Shown: positions 11,713 through 23,400, numbered from the stretch's first letter. The stretch is DNA of 64,000 bases from Hermetia illucens (GCF_905115235.1 NC_051850.1:160456615-160520614); one strand, 5' to 3'. Numbers and translations are program-made. The notes: generated by a model not told the origin, from the letters alone.

Positions 11713-14700
11713 TCCGAGTTATCACAATCTCGGCAGATGCCGGATTTTACCTAATACTAGCACTAAGTGCCAAGCATTTAGGCTCGGACGATCCTACCTA
11801 CTTAAAAACTAAAGGGGCACTGGTGGTGGTGGCCGGTGGTAGGTCAATGGGAGAATCCGTCGAGTACCCCCCGCAACATCGAGCACGTATGCAGAATGGT
11901 GTACTTCTGCATGGTTTGAACCAGACTGTGCGAAAGGCCCAGGACACCAAGGGAAGCCGTTAGGGATTTAGGTACAATACCTGTAGCTGACAATATTATG
12001 GGAACTATGATACAACCACCCGCTCGAGACGCCAAATTTCTTTGATTTCCCGAGCCAATGGCTCATAGTTCACCTTCTTCTCCACGTATTTCCGTTCAAT
12101 GTTGCTATTATGGGGGATAGCAACATCAATAATATACGCGGAGCGACCCGTCTTGTCAACTAACAGTACGTCAGGCTTGTTGTGTGCTGTATGGCGATCA
12201 GTCAGAGCTTGCCGGTCCCAATACATGCTGTAAGTAGAACTATCAAGTACTGCTTGCGGCTCATATCGGTAAACCGGGCATGTCCCCGTGATCAGCCCAT
12301 GCTTATATGCAAGGTTTTGATGGATAACCTTACATACAGCATTATGCCTGGCGATGTATTGCACCGGTGCCATAACAGTACAGCCAGAAATGAGATGGTC
12401 CAACGTCTCTAACGCCGAACCACACATTCTGCACTGGTCGTTCTCCACCCGTTCTTTCATGATGAGCTTTTTATAAGCTCGGGTGGCGACCACGCCATCC
12501 TGAATGGCACACATAAACCCCTCCGTCTCAGCAAAGAGCTCCCCAGCACACAGCCATCTGTTCGACAGATGCAAATCGACAAATGGCTGCCAAAGACAAT
12601 TCACGTGTTTACCGTGCATTGCCTTCGACTTCCATTCATCGATCCGCTCTTGGTCCGACTTCACCCCACTCAGAGGATTGAAGGATCGATCCTTCAAGTT
12701 AAGTGGAGTCAGTCCACAGTCTGCCTTACAGACAGCCGCATGCAAGGGACTCGCCTGCTCCTTGCTGTAAAAATAAGCGCGCAGCGAGTCGACTTGGCGA
12801 TGATGTTGTGCTGCCACGTCAACCACGCCTCTACCTCCGATGTCACGAGGCAGGTTCATCCGCTCCACGGCAGACTTTGGGTGATGCATTCGGAATTTGG
12901 ACATAGTTGTCCGCATCCGCCGCTGGACGTTTTCCAGGTCGGTCTTCGTCCACGGCAATATTCCGAATGCATAAGCCAGTGAAGAGATAGGGAATACATT
13001 CAACGCGCTTATTTTATTCTTCCCCGAGAGATGCAATTTCAGCACCAGCTTTACACGTCGCAGGAATTCGGACAGCAGAGCTTCCTTCAGATCACCAACT
13101 CGAGCATGGGTTCCTTGCAGAATTCCTAGGTACTTGTAGAAGTCTGTCTCGGTCATAGCTTCGATGTGGAGGTCACTAACGCTATGTCCGGCATGCGGCT
13201 CGTGATGACCTTTGCGAATGGCTTGGATTCGACATTTGTCTAATCCAAACTCCATCCGAATATCACGGCTGAACATGTCAATTATTCGCAACAGACTTCT
13301 AAGATGGTTGTCAGTACCAGCATACAGCTTGATGTCATCTAGGTACATCAAGTGTGTCAGTTCGCACTTAGCACGTAGGCCATATTTTATTGCAAAACCA
13401 TGTCCTCTAGCATCATTCAGTAGCCATGAAAGGGGGTTCAGTGCCATACAAAACCAAAGAGGACTCAATGAATCCCCCTGGAAGATGCCCCTCCGAATAC
13501 GGATGGGCTCTGAGGTATTAGCACCCTCAGATGTACGGACTGACAAGGTGGTATGCCACCCTTCCATGACTGTCGCCAAAAACTTTATTCGGATCAATGC
13601 GATACAGATGTAGGATGTCGATTAGCCAGGTATGCGGAACGCTATCAAAAGCCTTGGCATAATCGATATAGCAACTGAAGAGGTTTCTTTGGCCTCTAGT
13701 TGCTTGTCCTACAACTACCGAGTCGATAATGAGTTGCTCTTTGCAACCCCTTGACCCAACTCGGCAGCCCTTCTGCTCCTCGGACAGAATGTTGTTAGTC
13801 TCGAGGTGCGCATTGATTCTTCCACTAATAATGGACGTGATGAATTTGTAGAGGGTTGGTAAGCAAGTGATCGGTCTTGTGTCTGCGGGGTCCTGCACCG
13901 TGTCCTTCTTAGGGATAAGGTAGGTAATTCCCGCAGTGAGGAAAGGTGGAAATTCCTCCGGCCGACTCATGACCTCATTTATACTGCGTGCCAACCGACT
14001 GTGTACGCTGGTAAATTTCTTATACAAGAAATTCTGCACCCAATCCAGACCTGGGCCCCTCCAGTTCTTCGAGATGTTTATGGCTCGTCGAACTTCCTCT
14101 TCGGTAACATCCGCGAAATCCATGCCAGGTGTATTGGCATGACGGGTGCCTTCGGCGGTGATCCACTCAGCATGCTCAGCATGCTGGGCGGGTAACCCCA
14201 AAGTCCACCCCAGTATTCTTTCGCTTCCGTTACCGAAAACTGCACTGTCTGGACGCTCTGTTGGGATTCGTTGAGAGATCTGAAAAAGCTCCGCTGGTTC
14301 CTCGCGTATGTTGCATTCTGGACACGTCTGGAATAACTTTCGCCATACCGTCGTAACCGACTGCATATGACAGAAAGTTTCTGTTTTAGTGTGTCCAGAA
14401 TTTCAACTACGGGTGTCTCACAGGGGATGGCATAGTTCCGGTAAACCCTCTCCACTTTATTTCTCACCCGTCGGCTGGCATTGCCAGTGCTGATCTGAAT
14501 CAGTCTAGCAATGTCTTGCCTTAGTGAGTCCCGCCGACGTTCCAGACGAATTTTCCATGGTGGATCTCTTTTGTCACTCAAACCAATAACGCGAAAGCGA
14601 ATCTTCTGACCGTGCAATCTGATAGCCGCAACTGCACCACAATACACAAGTGATTGTAGTTGCAGCAGCGACATATCAGCACACAGTCGAGACGCAATCT

Positions 14701-15220
14701 CATCATTGATTTGAGATAGAATTCCCGGAGTTGCTGGAGATGCATAGAGCCTGGGAATACCTGGTCTATGCAAAGGATCCATATCCGAGAATTCTATACA
14801 CGCTCTTTGGAATTCGTCCCGAACTTCAGCGGAAACCTCAGCTGGACGGTGGAGAAGAGTGCTTCGGCGAGTACTGAACCTGTTGCCTGCAGTGCGGCGT
14901 GGTGTTGTTGATGCCGCCGCCTCTGCCCCCATCGACTCTCGGTCACCAGTTTCCCCGATGACTTCAAGTCGAACACGCTCCCTGATGGTGGCTGGGATTG
15001 TGTCGCTGCGAGTAATAAAGCGGTACTGGTCTACGATTCGCTGCACAGTCACGTGCGCGAATTGCGGGAAACGCTCGACGAATCTCTGGTGCAACAAGAG
15101 GCGGTAAGATGTTATACCCGCCCCCGCCGTTATTTCGTAGTAGGAGCGGATGATGAAGAGGTTCATTTCTTCAGTCCATTTCATCCGCTTCCTACGCGAA
15201 CCTGCTGAAGTGGTCGCCAC
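11713..15220 (-). mobile_element. R4/Dong-type non-LTR retrotransposon nested in the SINE tail
   Basis: This 3.5-kb minus-strand LINE encodes one long protein with R2/R4-type order: N-terminal domain, reverse transcriptase, CCHC finger and restriction-like endonuclease. Both ends abut ATT repeat units (about 11704-11712 and 15221-15226) that belong to the surrounding SINE tail. TAA/TTA repeats are a known target preference of Dong-like elements. The coding sequence starts almost at the 5' border, so either the 5' UTR is absent or the copy is slightly 5'-truncated. The sister duplicate lacks both SINE and LINE. Confidence 0.85.
11844..15220 (-). pseudogene. R4/Dong-type LINE polyprotein, frameshifted
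   Basis: The protein starts at a GTG (15220) or at a downstream Met in the RRKRMKWTEEMN segment, a Myb-like N-terminus typical of R4/Dong proteins. The reverse transcriptase has a DYAKAFDSVPH motif A (near 13650), FQGDSLSPL (near 13470) and a YLDD catalytic motif at 13334-13345. A CCHC finger CRMCGSALETLDHLISGC follows at about 12383-12436, then the endonuclease core PDVLLVDK...YIIDVAIP near 12110-12185. The C-terminal tail ends at 11844. Three frame changes, near 14190, 13590 and 12020, split an otherwise readable ORF, so this copy is dead but fairly young. It has no link to the OR genes. Confidence 0.88.
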
Positions 15221-15375
15221 ATTATTATAAGCTCCATTTTACGATTTGAATTTCCACATGAAAAGCATTTAATTAATTGCGACTTTTATATAACTTTTGT
15301 ATAAAGTTTGATTTATTTGACTATGCTAAGTGCAACAATAATGTAACCGCTATAACAGCAATAACGTTAAGCTCT

Positions 15376-15381
15376 TTTATT
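15376..15381 (-). promoter_or_regulatory. Possible poly-A signal, minus OR copy A
   Basis: AATAAA on the minus strand lies about 135 bases past the stop of the copy A OR cassette. It is conserved at 42446-42451 in copy B. This is a motif match only. Confidence 0.4.
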
Positions 15382-15513
15382 ATAACAGAATTACAATAAG
15401 TGAGTGGTAAAATTGAACCCGTTCAATGGTGGAAATAAAACTACAATAAAAAGTGTTTGCTATTAAAAAAAGTCATTCCTTCCAATATTAAAAGTTGATT
15501 GAATTGTGAAACG

Positions 15514-16053
15514 TTACTCGGAGTAAACTTGTCTCAACAATGCAATGAAGGAGTACGATTTTCCGAGAATCTGAAATGAAGCAGAATCCTTTATTCCTGT
15601 AGCTAATGCTAATAAAATCAGAACTACCCCCGTGAATGTATTTAAGGATAAATCAAAGAAGCCTCCTACGCTGAAAGTTACTGGCTTTTGCGCCCTCAGC
15701 AAGAAGAATATCAAATCGTTTGTATACTTTGTGCCAAAAGTATACCAAGAAGAGTCGTATCCTGTTATGGCCAGCAACTGATTCTGAAAAGAGTAGGATC
15801 AACCTTTTGAGTTGTAGATGGCTTTTATACTTTTTGGGAATAGTAACTTACCTGATCCATAACCTGATTGGCGAAGAAGCAATAAATAAACAACTCCGAG
15901 AAGATGCACCCTAAGTACATGTATAAAATGATCATCCCATCGGAGAGTCTGGCCGTTGTGGCTTGAAATCCAGTTAACGCAAAGATCAACAATGAAGTGA
16001 AGAACTGAATCAATAATTGGTAGCTGAAGATGCGCTCGATGCGGTTCCTTAAA
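15514..16053 (-). pseudogene. Odorant receptor 3' half, copy A (three exons, no 5' exons found)
   Basis: Three exons are joined by canonical introns: 15852-16053 (202 nt), 15628-15783 (156 nt) and 15514-15570 (57 nt, stop included). They encode the OR helix 5-7 region, with FFANQVMDQ ending the first exon, the block GGFFDLSLNTFTG, and the tail ILGKSYSFIALLRQVYSE. Lengths and phases equal those of the complete plus OR. Against copy B (42585-43124) I count about 9 differences in 415 coding bases, 7 of them silent, while the 68-nt intron differs at about 11 sites. No exons for the N-terminal half were found between 16.1 and 20.4 kb. It may therefore be a 5'-truncated pseudogene, or an alternative 3' cassette for exons at 49684-55886. 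The first exon's acceptor is TTCAAG, and a long hairpin begins about 20 nt upstream of it. Confidence 0.75.
15571..15627 (-). other. 57-nt stop-free intron in OR copy A
   Basis: This intron has GTAGTT...TTTCAG borders, a length divisible by three and no stop in the OR frame. Retention would insert 19 residues (VVLILLALATGIKDSASFQ) between helix 7 and the C-terminal tail. It differs from the copy B intron (42642-42698) at one position. Confidence 0.8.
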
Positions 16054-16072
16054 CTTGAAAATTCAAAATAGA

Positions 16073-16585
16073 AATTGTAATAAACTTATGGGAAATAGAA
16101 GGACCAAACGATCATCCTAGTTGGCCGAGAACGGCCTAGAGAGAAGAGCTATCCCAGAAACCTAAAAAGTTGGCGAAATTGACCGTGAAGGTCCGCCCGC
16201 AAAGCCTGAAGCTCCATCAAAATGCTGGGTCGCCACGTTCTTGCACGCCTCTATGCTAGCCAGGCTCGGGAATGTGGGGGAGGGGGGTCCTTTGAGCGCT
16301 CTGATCCCTCACGTGTTATTAATGCAAAATTAACGTGTCTATACCGATGCGTGGGGGATCAAAGCGCTTAAAGGACCATCCCACATTCCCCAGCCTGGCT
16401 AGCACAGAGGCGTGCAAGAACGTGTCGACCAAGCACTTTGGTGGAGCTTCAGTCTTTGCGAGCGGACCTTCACGGTCAATTTCGCCAAATTTTAAGTTTC
16501 TAGGATAGCTCTTCCCTCTAAGTAGTTCTCGGCCAACTAGGAGGATCGTCTGGTCCTCCTATTTCTCATAAGTTCATTACAAAAT
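16073..16585. mobile_element. Foldback (long inverted-repeat) element, about 510 bp
   Basis: The sequence is an almost complete hairpin. A left arm at about 16075-16313 and a right arm at about 16349-16582 are reverse complements at roughly 88% identity, with a loop of about 35 bases. The outer ends read TTGTAATAAACTTATG and, reverse-complemented, TTGTAATGAACTTATG. There is no coding capacity. Copy B lacks it (about 43140-43155), so it inserted after the duplication. The target duplication is unclear, possibly a short A-rich one. It looks like a foldback or MITE-type element of unknown family, or an RNA-hairpin source. Confidence 0.82.
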
Positions 16586-16764
16586 TGTGGTTAAATTTGG
16601 ATGAAAGTGTAAGAAATCACATAGAAACTAGTTAATCATGCAAGCATGGAATAGGCGCATCACCAGTAGTGATCATTTTTCTAGCCCATATGTATCGTGG
16701 GAGGTCGTAGTTTTCGTATACTGGCATACTCGTCTTTAGAGGCGGCGAGTTTTGAACGACACAA

Positions 16765-17035
16765 AAAATGTCCTTAATATCCATAAAATTGTCCTAATTT
16801 AACAAATAATTTGATGCTATTTATGTCTGAATATGATTTCGGGCATGTAGTTGGCGCACAGACTTTCACAGTAAATGCGGCTGTATTTCGACAATAGCGC
16901 GTCGAATGTTGACTTCTAAGCCCTCAAATGTTTCCGGTTAATCGGCGCGGGCATACGATTTTGCACACCGATCCGAGAAAGACGAAACAACCAGGCCAAT
17001 ACGCAACGACGTGACCAATCTCAGTGCGAATTTAA
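16765..17035 (-). pseudogene. Odorant receptor exon relic, copy A
   Basis: This degraded stretch corresponds to the better preserved relic at 43333-43455. The minus strand reads SISVKFALRLVTS and IGLVVSSF before the frame is lost. About 145 unrelated bases interrupt it (about 16790-16930). Confidence 0.4.
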
Positions 17036-17099
17036 CCGAAATTGAATAGTTTACTAGTCTGGGTGTGTTGATTATACCCAAGGAATCAGGTGCATTTCT

Positions 17100-17640
17100 T
17101 ATAACAAAACCCATGAGGAGTTTGGGAAGGGTTGGCCAAAACTACCAAAGGGCACGGCGGAGATGGTAAATATCATTAACTACGCTGGTCTACTGATCGA
17201 GACCCGCCGGAGGGCTCGTCACAGCCAAGATAAGACTCAAAAAAGCCTGTCAGAGAAACCTTGGGCGATTCAATCTTACATCAGGTCCACAGGCATGCAC
17301 AAAAGGAAAACATGTCGGAATGCCGGAAGCTGGGGACCGCCGGAACAGTCAAAAATGACAGACAATAGCATCCCATCCAAATTTTGGCCACCGATCAAAT
17401 ACGACTTTAGATTGCGATATATTCACGTGGAAGACAACATTTTGACCATCTATAACTTTGTTAATAATAGTTGTATTTTCTTCCTTTCCTAAATTGTGTA
17501 TTATAACCTTATTATAATGATAGCAAATTTTGTATCTCTAGGACTTGAGGGGGTTTGACACAAATTTCTAAAATATTGTAATATACTATTATTAACTTTA
17601 CTTGAGCAGATATCGGGACGGGATGTATTTCGTATTTTCA
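17100..17640. other. Unassigned sequence at the end of duplication copy A
   Basis: Similarity to copy B ends within the first 70 bases. The rest has a short open frame (17163-17492) with no recognisable domain and no sister sequence. I see no supported gene. Confidence 0.4.
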
Positions 17641-18630
17641 GATTGGATAAGTCCTGAGAACGAGACCTGTTATACTTTTCAGGGCATACATTTTCAGCTC
17701 TCACTCCCCTATGTTTTACCCAACATCAGAAGTAAAATTAATTTCGAAAAATTGCACAAACGATGTAAAAAGAAGAGGAAAGAACTGCAAGCAGCCATCT
17801 CCAGAAGTAAAACTGAACACTTCAAGAATGACTCCGACCCATGGAAAGATGCATATAGTACAAGACAGTCATGACACCAATCAAGGGTAAAAGCTCACAC
17901 CGATATCCAACGCTGATTTGCTGCTGGATATCGTTAGTACTCTCTTTCCACAAGTTTCAAGTGAATCGAACCTACCACCAGGCTGAGACGGCATTCCAAA
18001 TAAAAGTCTAGTAGTGGCCTTCAAAACAGTCCCACAGTGGTTCGGGCAACCATTTACGGTTTGCTTCAAAGAAGGAAATGTGAAGAAACAAAAGCTTGTT
18101 ATAATCCCGAAGGCTTTGTGGGACCCTTTCTAGTAGAAGTCTATATGCCTATTAAACGGCGTCGGTAAAATTTTCGAACGGGTCATATAAAATAGGCTTG
18201 CACCGCCTACAGAAAGGAAAGTTGATCTCTCACATAGGCAGTACAGATTCCGAAAAGCAAGATCAACTGTCAATGCGATCAGTACGAAGACGAAAATTGC
18301 GGAGGAAACCAATAAATATTGTGCGGTAGTTACTCGCGAAATACTTTTAATACGCAAAATGGGGAAAACTTATTAGACTCTCTCAAATAGTTGGTGTGTA
18401 TAGTCATAGAATTCCTCCGCGAGAGCCTGTTGTGTTACGATTCAAACGATGGACCTAAGACTTACAGAACAACTTACGGGGTTCCACAAGGATCCGTCCC
18501 CGGTTCTCTTCTGTGGTTAAGAATGTATGATGTAATTTTGACTTCGCAGACGACATCGGACTGACTCTCGTGGAGCAAGATATGAAGAAGATCGAGGTCC
18601 TCACAAACTAGGCAAGTTTTGAAATTAGAT
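17640..18630 (+). mobile_element. R1-clade LINE relic (reverse transcriptase part)
   Basis: This decayed plus-strand non-LTR fragment is recognised by YGVPQGSV followed by LLW and MYD (near 18470-18530), a reverse transcriptase motif B block. Upstream pieces read SRSKTEHFK and WKDAYS, and downstream LTSQTTSD is in the position of the FADD region. Many stops and frameshifts are present. Confidence 0.6.
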
Positions 18631-18649
18631 CTAAGTATTTTGGACCTCC

Positions 18650-19190
18650 TTGACTTTTCTGATTTTCCAATTGAGTAGCTTTTGAGAATGCGTTCTAAAA
18701 ATAATTGACCCATTTCGGGCCCCCTCCTCCTGAAAAGTACTAATCGAGACTTTTCATTTGATAGCTCGATCATATTCGGTGAAACTTTACACCTACTTGC
18801 AAGGAGAGGCTATTTTGAAGGTCTAAATCTCCTCTATACTAGTGATCACGAATTAAGCTCCTTTTCTCGAAATTCTCAATATTAAGGGAGATATGAGCGT
18901 TTAAAGTTTGTCAAAAGATTCCTCCACTTTTCGACCATTTCCTCACCACATAGACCCCCCAACCCATATACCATTCGAAAGGTCTTTTTCTCCTCTATAC
19001 TAGTGATCACGAATTTTTATCCGTTTTTCGAAATTCTAAATAGTAACGGAGATTAGTTCAAAGTTTTTCAAAACATTCTTCCACTTTTTGGCCGTTTTCC
19101 CTGCTCCTAAACCATTATCAGATTGTCATTATCGGGTGACTTTTTGGTTTCAAACTTTCTTTCTTTCTTTCAAACTTTATCAAGCCAGCA
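18650..19190. repeat. Tandem repeat, unit about 161 bp
   Basis: Two clear units begin AAGGTCT at 18818 and 18979. Each contains CTCCTCTATACTAGTGATCA, then a TTTTCGAAATTCT block and a TTCCACTTTT block. The preceding 18650-18790 segment (CCAATTGAGTAGC, AATAATTGACCCATTTCGGG) is closely matched at 47095-47240. It behaves like a satellite-type or element-derived repeat; the family is unknown. Confidence 0.7.
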
Positions 19191-20160
19191 TGTGGAGAGG
19201 AAGGATCACACTGTAGGTTTCCTGACTGCATTGGCGGTCATGATATGGAAGTCTACTAGCAATTTGTAGACCTATGTTAGGATCTTTGAGCCTAAATAGC
19301 AGCTGAGGGTATGGTCACTTGACGGGTAAGGTGCCCTTATAGTTGGAAATGAGTAGGTACATTTTTATCAAATGATTTTTTTGGGGGGTATGCTTTGCGG
19401 TGGAAGCTATTCTGACTCCGACCTGTGCGTTGAAAAGGGGTGTGTAATGTGAGAAATGCAAAGAGTTGAAGTACACAATCGACGAGAAGGAAGCCGAGCT
19501 GGAGAAGCTCTGTGGAGATGAAGTATGACTGGACTTCGGAGTTAGTTCAGAGAGGGATTCACTTTTATACACTTGTCACCAAAAGGGATAATCTTTTTGC
19601 TTACTGTAATGTCATCTAATTTTCCCAGCCAGGTGAACTTAAAAACTATATACGTAACACAGCACAATATGGGAAGGTTAACGATATCTCGAAAAATTTA
19701 GCGAAGCTGGAGTTCCTTGCTGGAATCCTGCAACTATGCATTTCCGGTTTGACACTTGTTCGACGGAATAGGGGATTTAAACTAAATTAACAATAGGTCC
19801 TTGATTTTATAAAGTTTATTGTGTTAATTGACTTTTCTCATCTGAAAGGCAAATGAGGGGTTTGTCAAAAATTTAGGCTCGGTATTCCGTTCAATCCCAG
19901 CTGGAATATACTGCAGGGAAACTTGAAATAAAGGGATTGAGTATTTGCAGAATGTATAAAGTGGTAAATACCTTTTATTGGTCTAGTGCTGAAGACGACA
20001 TGAACAGAAACTGAATCGAAGTATTTTCCGAACGCTCCGAAAGCACTTTAGCAACTGAACTACGAAGGACAAGAATTCAAACTTTGTCGCCTCTCGTAGT
20101 CGTCGCATGTCCTTTACTCATCCTCCAGATCTCATTGTTGATGCCTCCACTCTAATGGAG
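19190..20160. other. Unassigned intergenic DNA upstream of the complete plus OR
   Basis: No convincing gene. A minus frame at 19315-19572 has low-complexity serine-rich composition and no domain. No OR exons are recognisable here. Confidence 0.5.
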
Positions 20161-20191
20161 GTGTATATTCTCCATATCGTCGTCATTTATC

Positions 20192-20200
20192 TATAAATAA
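20192..20200 (+). promoter_or_regulatory. Possible TATA box of plus OR gene 2
   Basis: TATAAATAA lies about 225 bases upstream of the start codon at 20418 in an AT-rich stretch. This is a motif match only; no transcription start is known. Confidence 0.25.
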
Positions 20201-20417
20201 ATTATTTTTTTTGAGTAATTGCGGTGAAAACTGCGCCGGTTGCAGTGGAATTCTTAGAACTTTCTGTCATTGCGTATCAACATATGTGGAAATTCTCAGC
20301 CAAAAATGGTAATAGCTCTGTTTCTGGGGCGACAGTAGGACTTTTATTTTCTGAAGTATTCAGTAACTCCAAGTTCCCTAAGGTTTCTTAACGTAGGAGC
20401 AGAGACAGCCTCAAGAA

Positions 20418-23400
20418 ATGTTAGAAGCAATCACTGCACACTTGGGAGCGATTAGGTCCCTTGAAATGAATTTGACTGTGGCCCAAATGTTTGGAGTGCC
20501 CCTGTTTTTGCGTGGAACTTCCCAGAGTCGTCGATTTTTAATATTATTTTATTGCCTAATCTTTTGGACCTTGTTTAATTTTTTCTATTTGTATTTTGAA
20601 GTTTTGGATTTGGGTCTGATCACGACTAACTTCAACCAAATCGCGCAGAACATTTGCTTGACCTTTACTCATTTTGGTGGTAATATCAAGGTGAAAAGAT
20701 AAATTTCAATTTCTCAATTAGCGAAGATACTTTTTTTCTAAAATCTGATTGTCTGCAGTTCTTGAATATTATGTATAAATTCCATAATGTGAAAATCATT
20801 GTTGAGGAAATGCTGGAGCTCCCGTCTTTATACGTCCGTGACGAGAAGCACGTAAGTTTTCAAAAATTGACTCTCAGATAGACTGACCCATTTTCAATTT
20901 CAGCAAAAGATATTCAGAGCCAGCGAGATTGAGAATAAATTGATTGTTATCGTTTATTCGACCATAGTGTTGTCCACGGCATTTCTTGGAATCGGAACAT
21001 TGATCAAAGGTAAGTTCTTCCAATTGTTCCTCATTAGCATGCGATCCTTACAGAATGTATGCGTTTCAAGGAAACTTGATGTGGTTGTTTGTTATTAGAA
21101 TAGTCAAAAAGTTCATGTATTTTTGGCTATTAACGACTACAAAAAAGACGAAAAGGGCATGACTCAGAACAGGTTTCGAACAAGTCAACAACTGCAAGCT
21201 TCGATTTTTTTTGGAACCCTCCCGTTGGGTACTTTCCAAGGATGAGTGTTACACTTTTGGACCTCTAACTTCTTTTGAGTTGGTTTGATTCTCTTTCCGC
21301 GGAATACTAGCGCTGTGCTACCTACCAGCGGTGGACCTCTTCAAGACTATGACTTTGACAGTCAGCCTGCATGGACTTTCTGGAGATGGGCCTCCCTCGA
21401 GGATATATTTTTACCGCAAGCTCAACTGTCTGTGATTCGTTTAATAATTCTGCAAAGTTCAATATACGTTCAATATACGAGGGCGGTCCGATAAGTACTT
21501 AGCCTACCAAAAAAAAAACGAAAATTTTTGAAAAGTGGCGATTTATTTCTCGACATAGTCTCCTTTTAACTCGATACACTTCTCCCAGCGATGCTCCAAC
21601 TTCTTTAACCCGTCTGAAAAATACGTTTTCTCGAGGTCTGCAAAGTGGGCTTCCGTGGCGGCTATAACCTCCTCATTCGACTCAAATTTCTGCCCGGCGA
21701 GTGACTTTTTCAAGTTAGGAAATAAATAATAGTCGCACGGGGCCAAATCTGGGGAATACGGTGGATGGGGCAGCAGTTCGTAGCCCAATTCGACCAATTT
21801 GGCCGTGGCGACGGCGGAAGTGTGAGCCGGTGCGTTATCGTGGTGGAAGAGCACTTTTTTCTTCACCAAATGCGGCCGTTTTTTCCGCAATTCGGCGTCA
21901 AATCGGCTCAATAATTCGGCATAGTACAGCCCTGTGATCGTTTTGTCCTTCTCCAGGTAGTCGATGTAGATCACACCTTGTGAATCCCAGAAAACGGCGG
22001 CCATCACCTTTCCTGCCGATTGCACAGTCTTTGCCTTCTTGGGAGCACGTTTGCCGGGTAAAGTCCACTGTTACGACTGTTCCTTGGTCTCTGGAGTGTA
22101 CCAGTGGATCCATGTTTCGTCGACGGTCACGAAACGACGAAGAAACTCCTTCGAATTGCGCTTAAACAGCGTCAAACACTGCTCTGAAGTGGTTTCACGG
22201 TTGCGCTTGTTGTCCGGAGTGAGCAAACGCGGCAGCCATCTCGCCGACAGCTTTCTCATGCCCAAAATTTCGTGCAGGATATGACCCACGCGGTCTTTTG
22301 AGATGCCTACTGTCTAGGCTATCTCGCGTACCTTCAATCGGCGGTCTGCCAATACAAGGTCATGGATTTTTGTAACGTTCTTCTCCGCAGTAGCCGTTTT
22401 CGGGGCACCGGGGCGTGCTCATCAAAAACTGACGTGCGACCACGTTGAAATTCATTAAACCAATTTTTGACGGTCGCCATCGAAGGAGAAGCGTCACCGT
22501 ACACAGCATCCAAGCGTTCTTTGATTTCGCTGCGCGATTTCCCTTCCAAAAACAAGAATCGAATCACCGACCGATATTGTTCTTTTTCCATTTTTCTAAA
22601 ATTCGCCCGCACGCCCGCTTCTACACGCGCTAAAAACAAAACTACAAGTCCTATTCGACTAAAATTTTGACAGTAGCCGTCTACGAGAATGTTCTACACG
22701 ACAGTAAATACTTCTTGCGATAGTAGCGCCATCGGGCGGAGAGGCTAAGTACTTATCGGACCGCCCTCGTAAGTCCGTACAATAATCAATAATTTGAACA
22801 GACGAGGTGTTTCCGGCCCTACAATCTGAAACGAGTGAAGTGAGGCTCATGATCAACTAGCTCCAAATAAATTATAGAATCTACTAAATTCCGTACCTCC
22901 CTTCAAAGTTACATGTCCCCACCGCCCCGATGCCATCGCCCCGATACCGTCGTCCAACCTTGCTTTTGACCGCAGGAATTTTGATGAAACTGCATTCCCA
23001 AAACATAGCTAGAAGATAAGATTTTGGATTTCTAGTTTCTCAAAGACTAATCTGTCTGTCGAACCCATATTTTCATTTTTCACTTTCCATCACGACTATA
23101 TTGCCCTACCTATCCCTTCGTCTATATATAAATATTTTCCCTGCATAAGTTACTCTCACCTGTACGTATTTATCGACAGATTATTGGAAATCTTAAATGT
23201 AGTTTTCCTCTGTCTCCCCCTCATTGTTTGTGGTGATTATAATCTATCTATCCTTGCCAGGCTTTACAAGACTTCAATACCTCCTTCTACTCTTCCCATT
23301 CTTAATGAAACTTGACGGACACTTGCGCCGCTCTTCAATTCATCCTAACAAGAAATTACCACCACCGCACTCTTGATTTTGTCCTCTCCAACTTGTCTGT

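Larger units (their letters stand above)
1..17170. repeat. Segmental duplication, copy A
   Basis: This block matches 36721-43610 in order and orientation: plus-OR last exon, spacer, old Ty3/Gypsy relic, spacer, minus-OR 3' half, then an OR exon relic. By eye the flanking non-coding sequence is roughly 90-95% identical. Copy A is longer because of later insertions: a young Ty3/Gypsy at 1292-7139, an RTE-like LINE at 9564-9917, a SINE plus R4-like LINE at 11435-15226 and a hairpin near 16073-16585. The right edge is soft, near 17170, where similarity to copy B fades. The left edge lies outside the window. Confidence 0.85.

Noticed and set aside
19680-19790. A possible OR exon fragment (hydrophobic stretch LEFLAGILQLCISGL)
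   Set aside because: No conserved OR motif, no splice sites in the right phase and no sister sequence.
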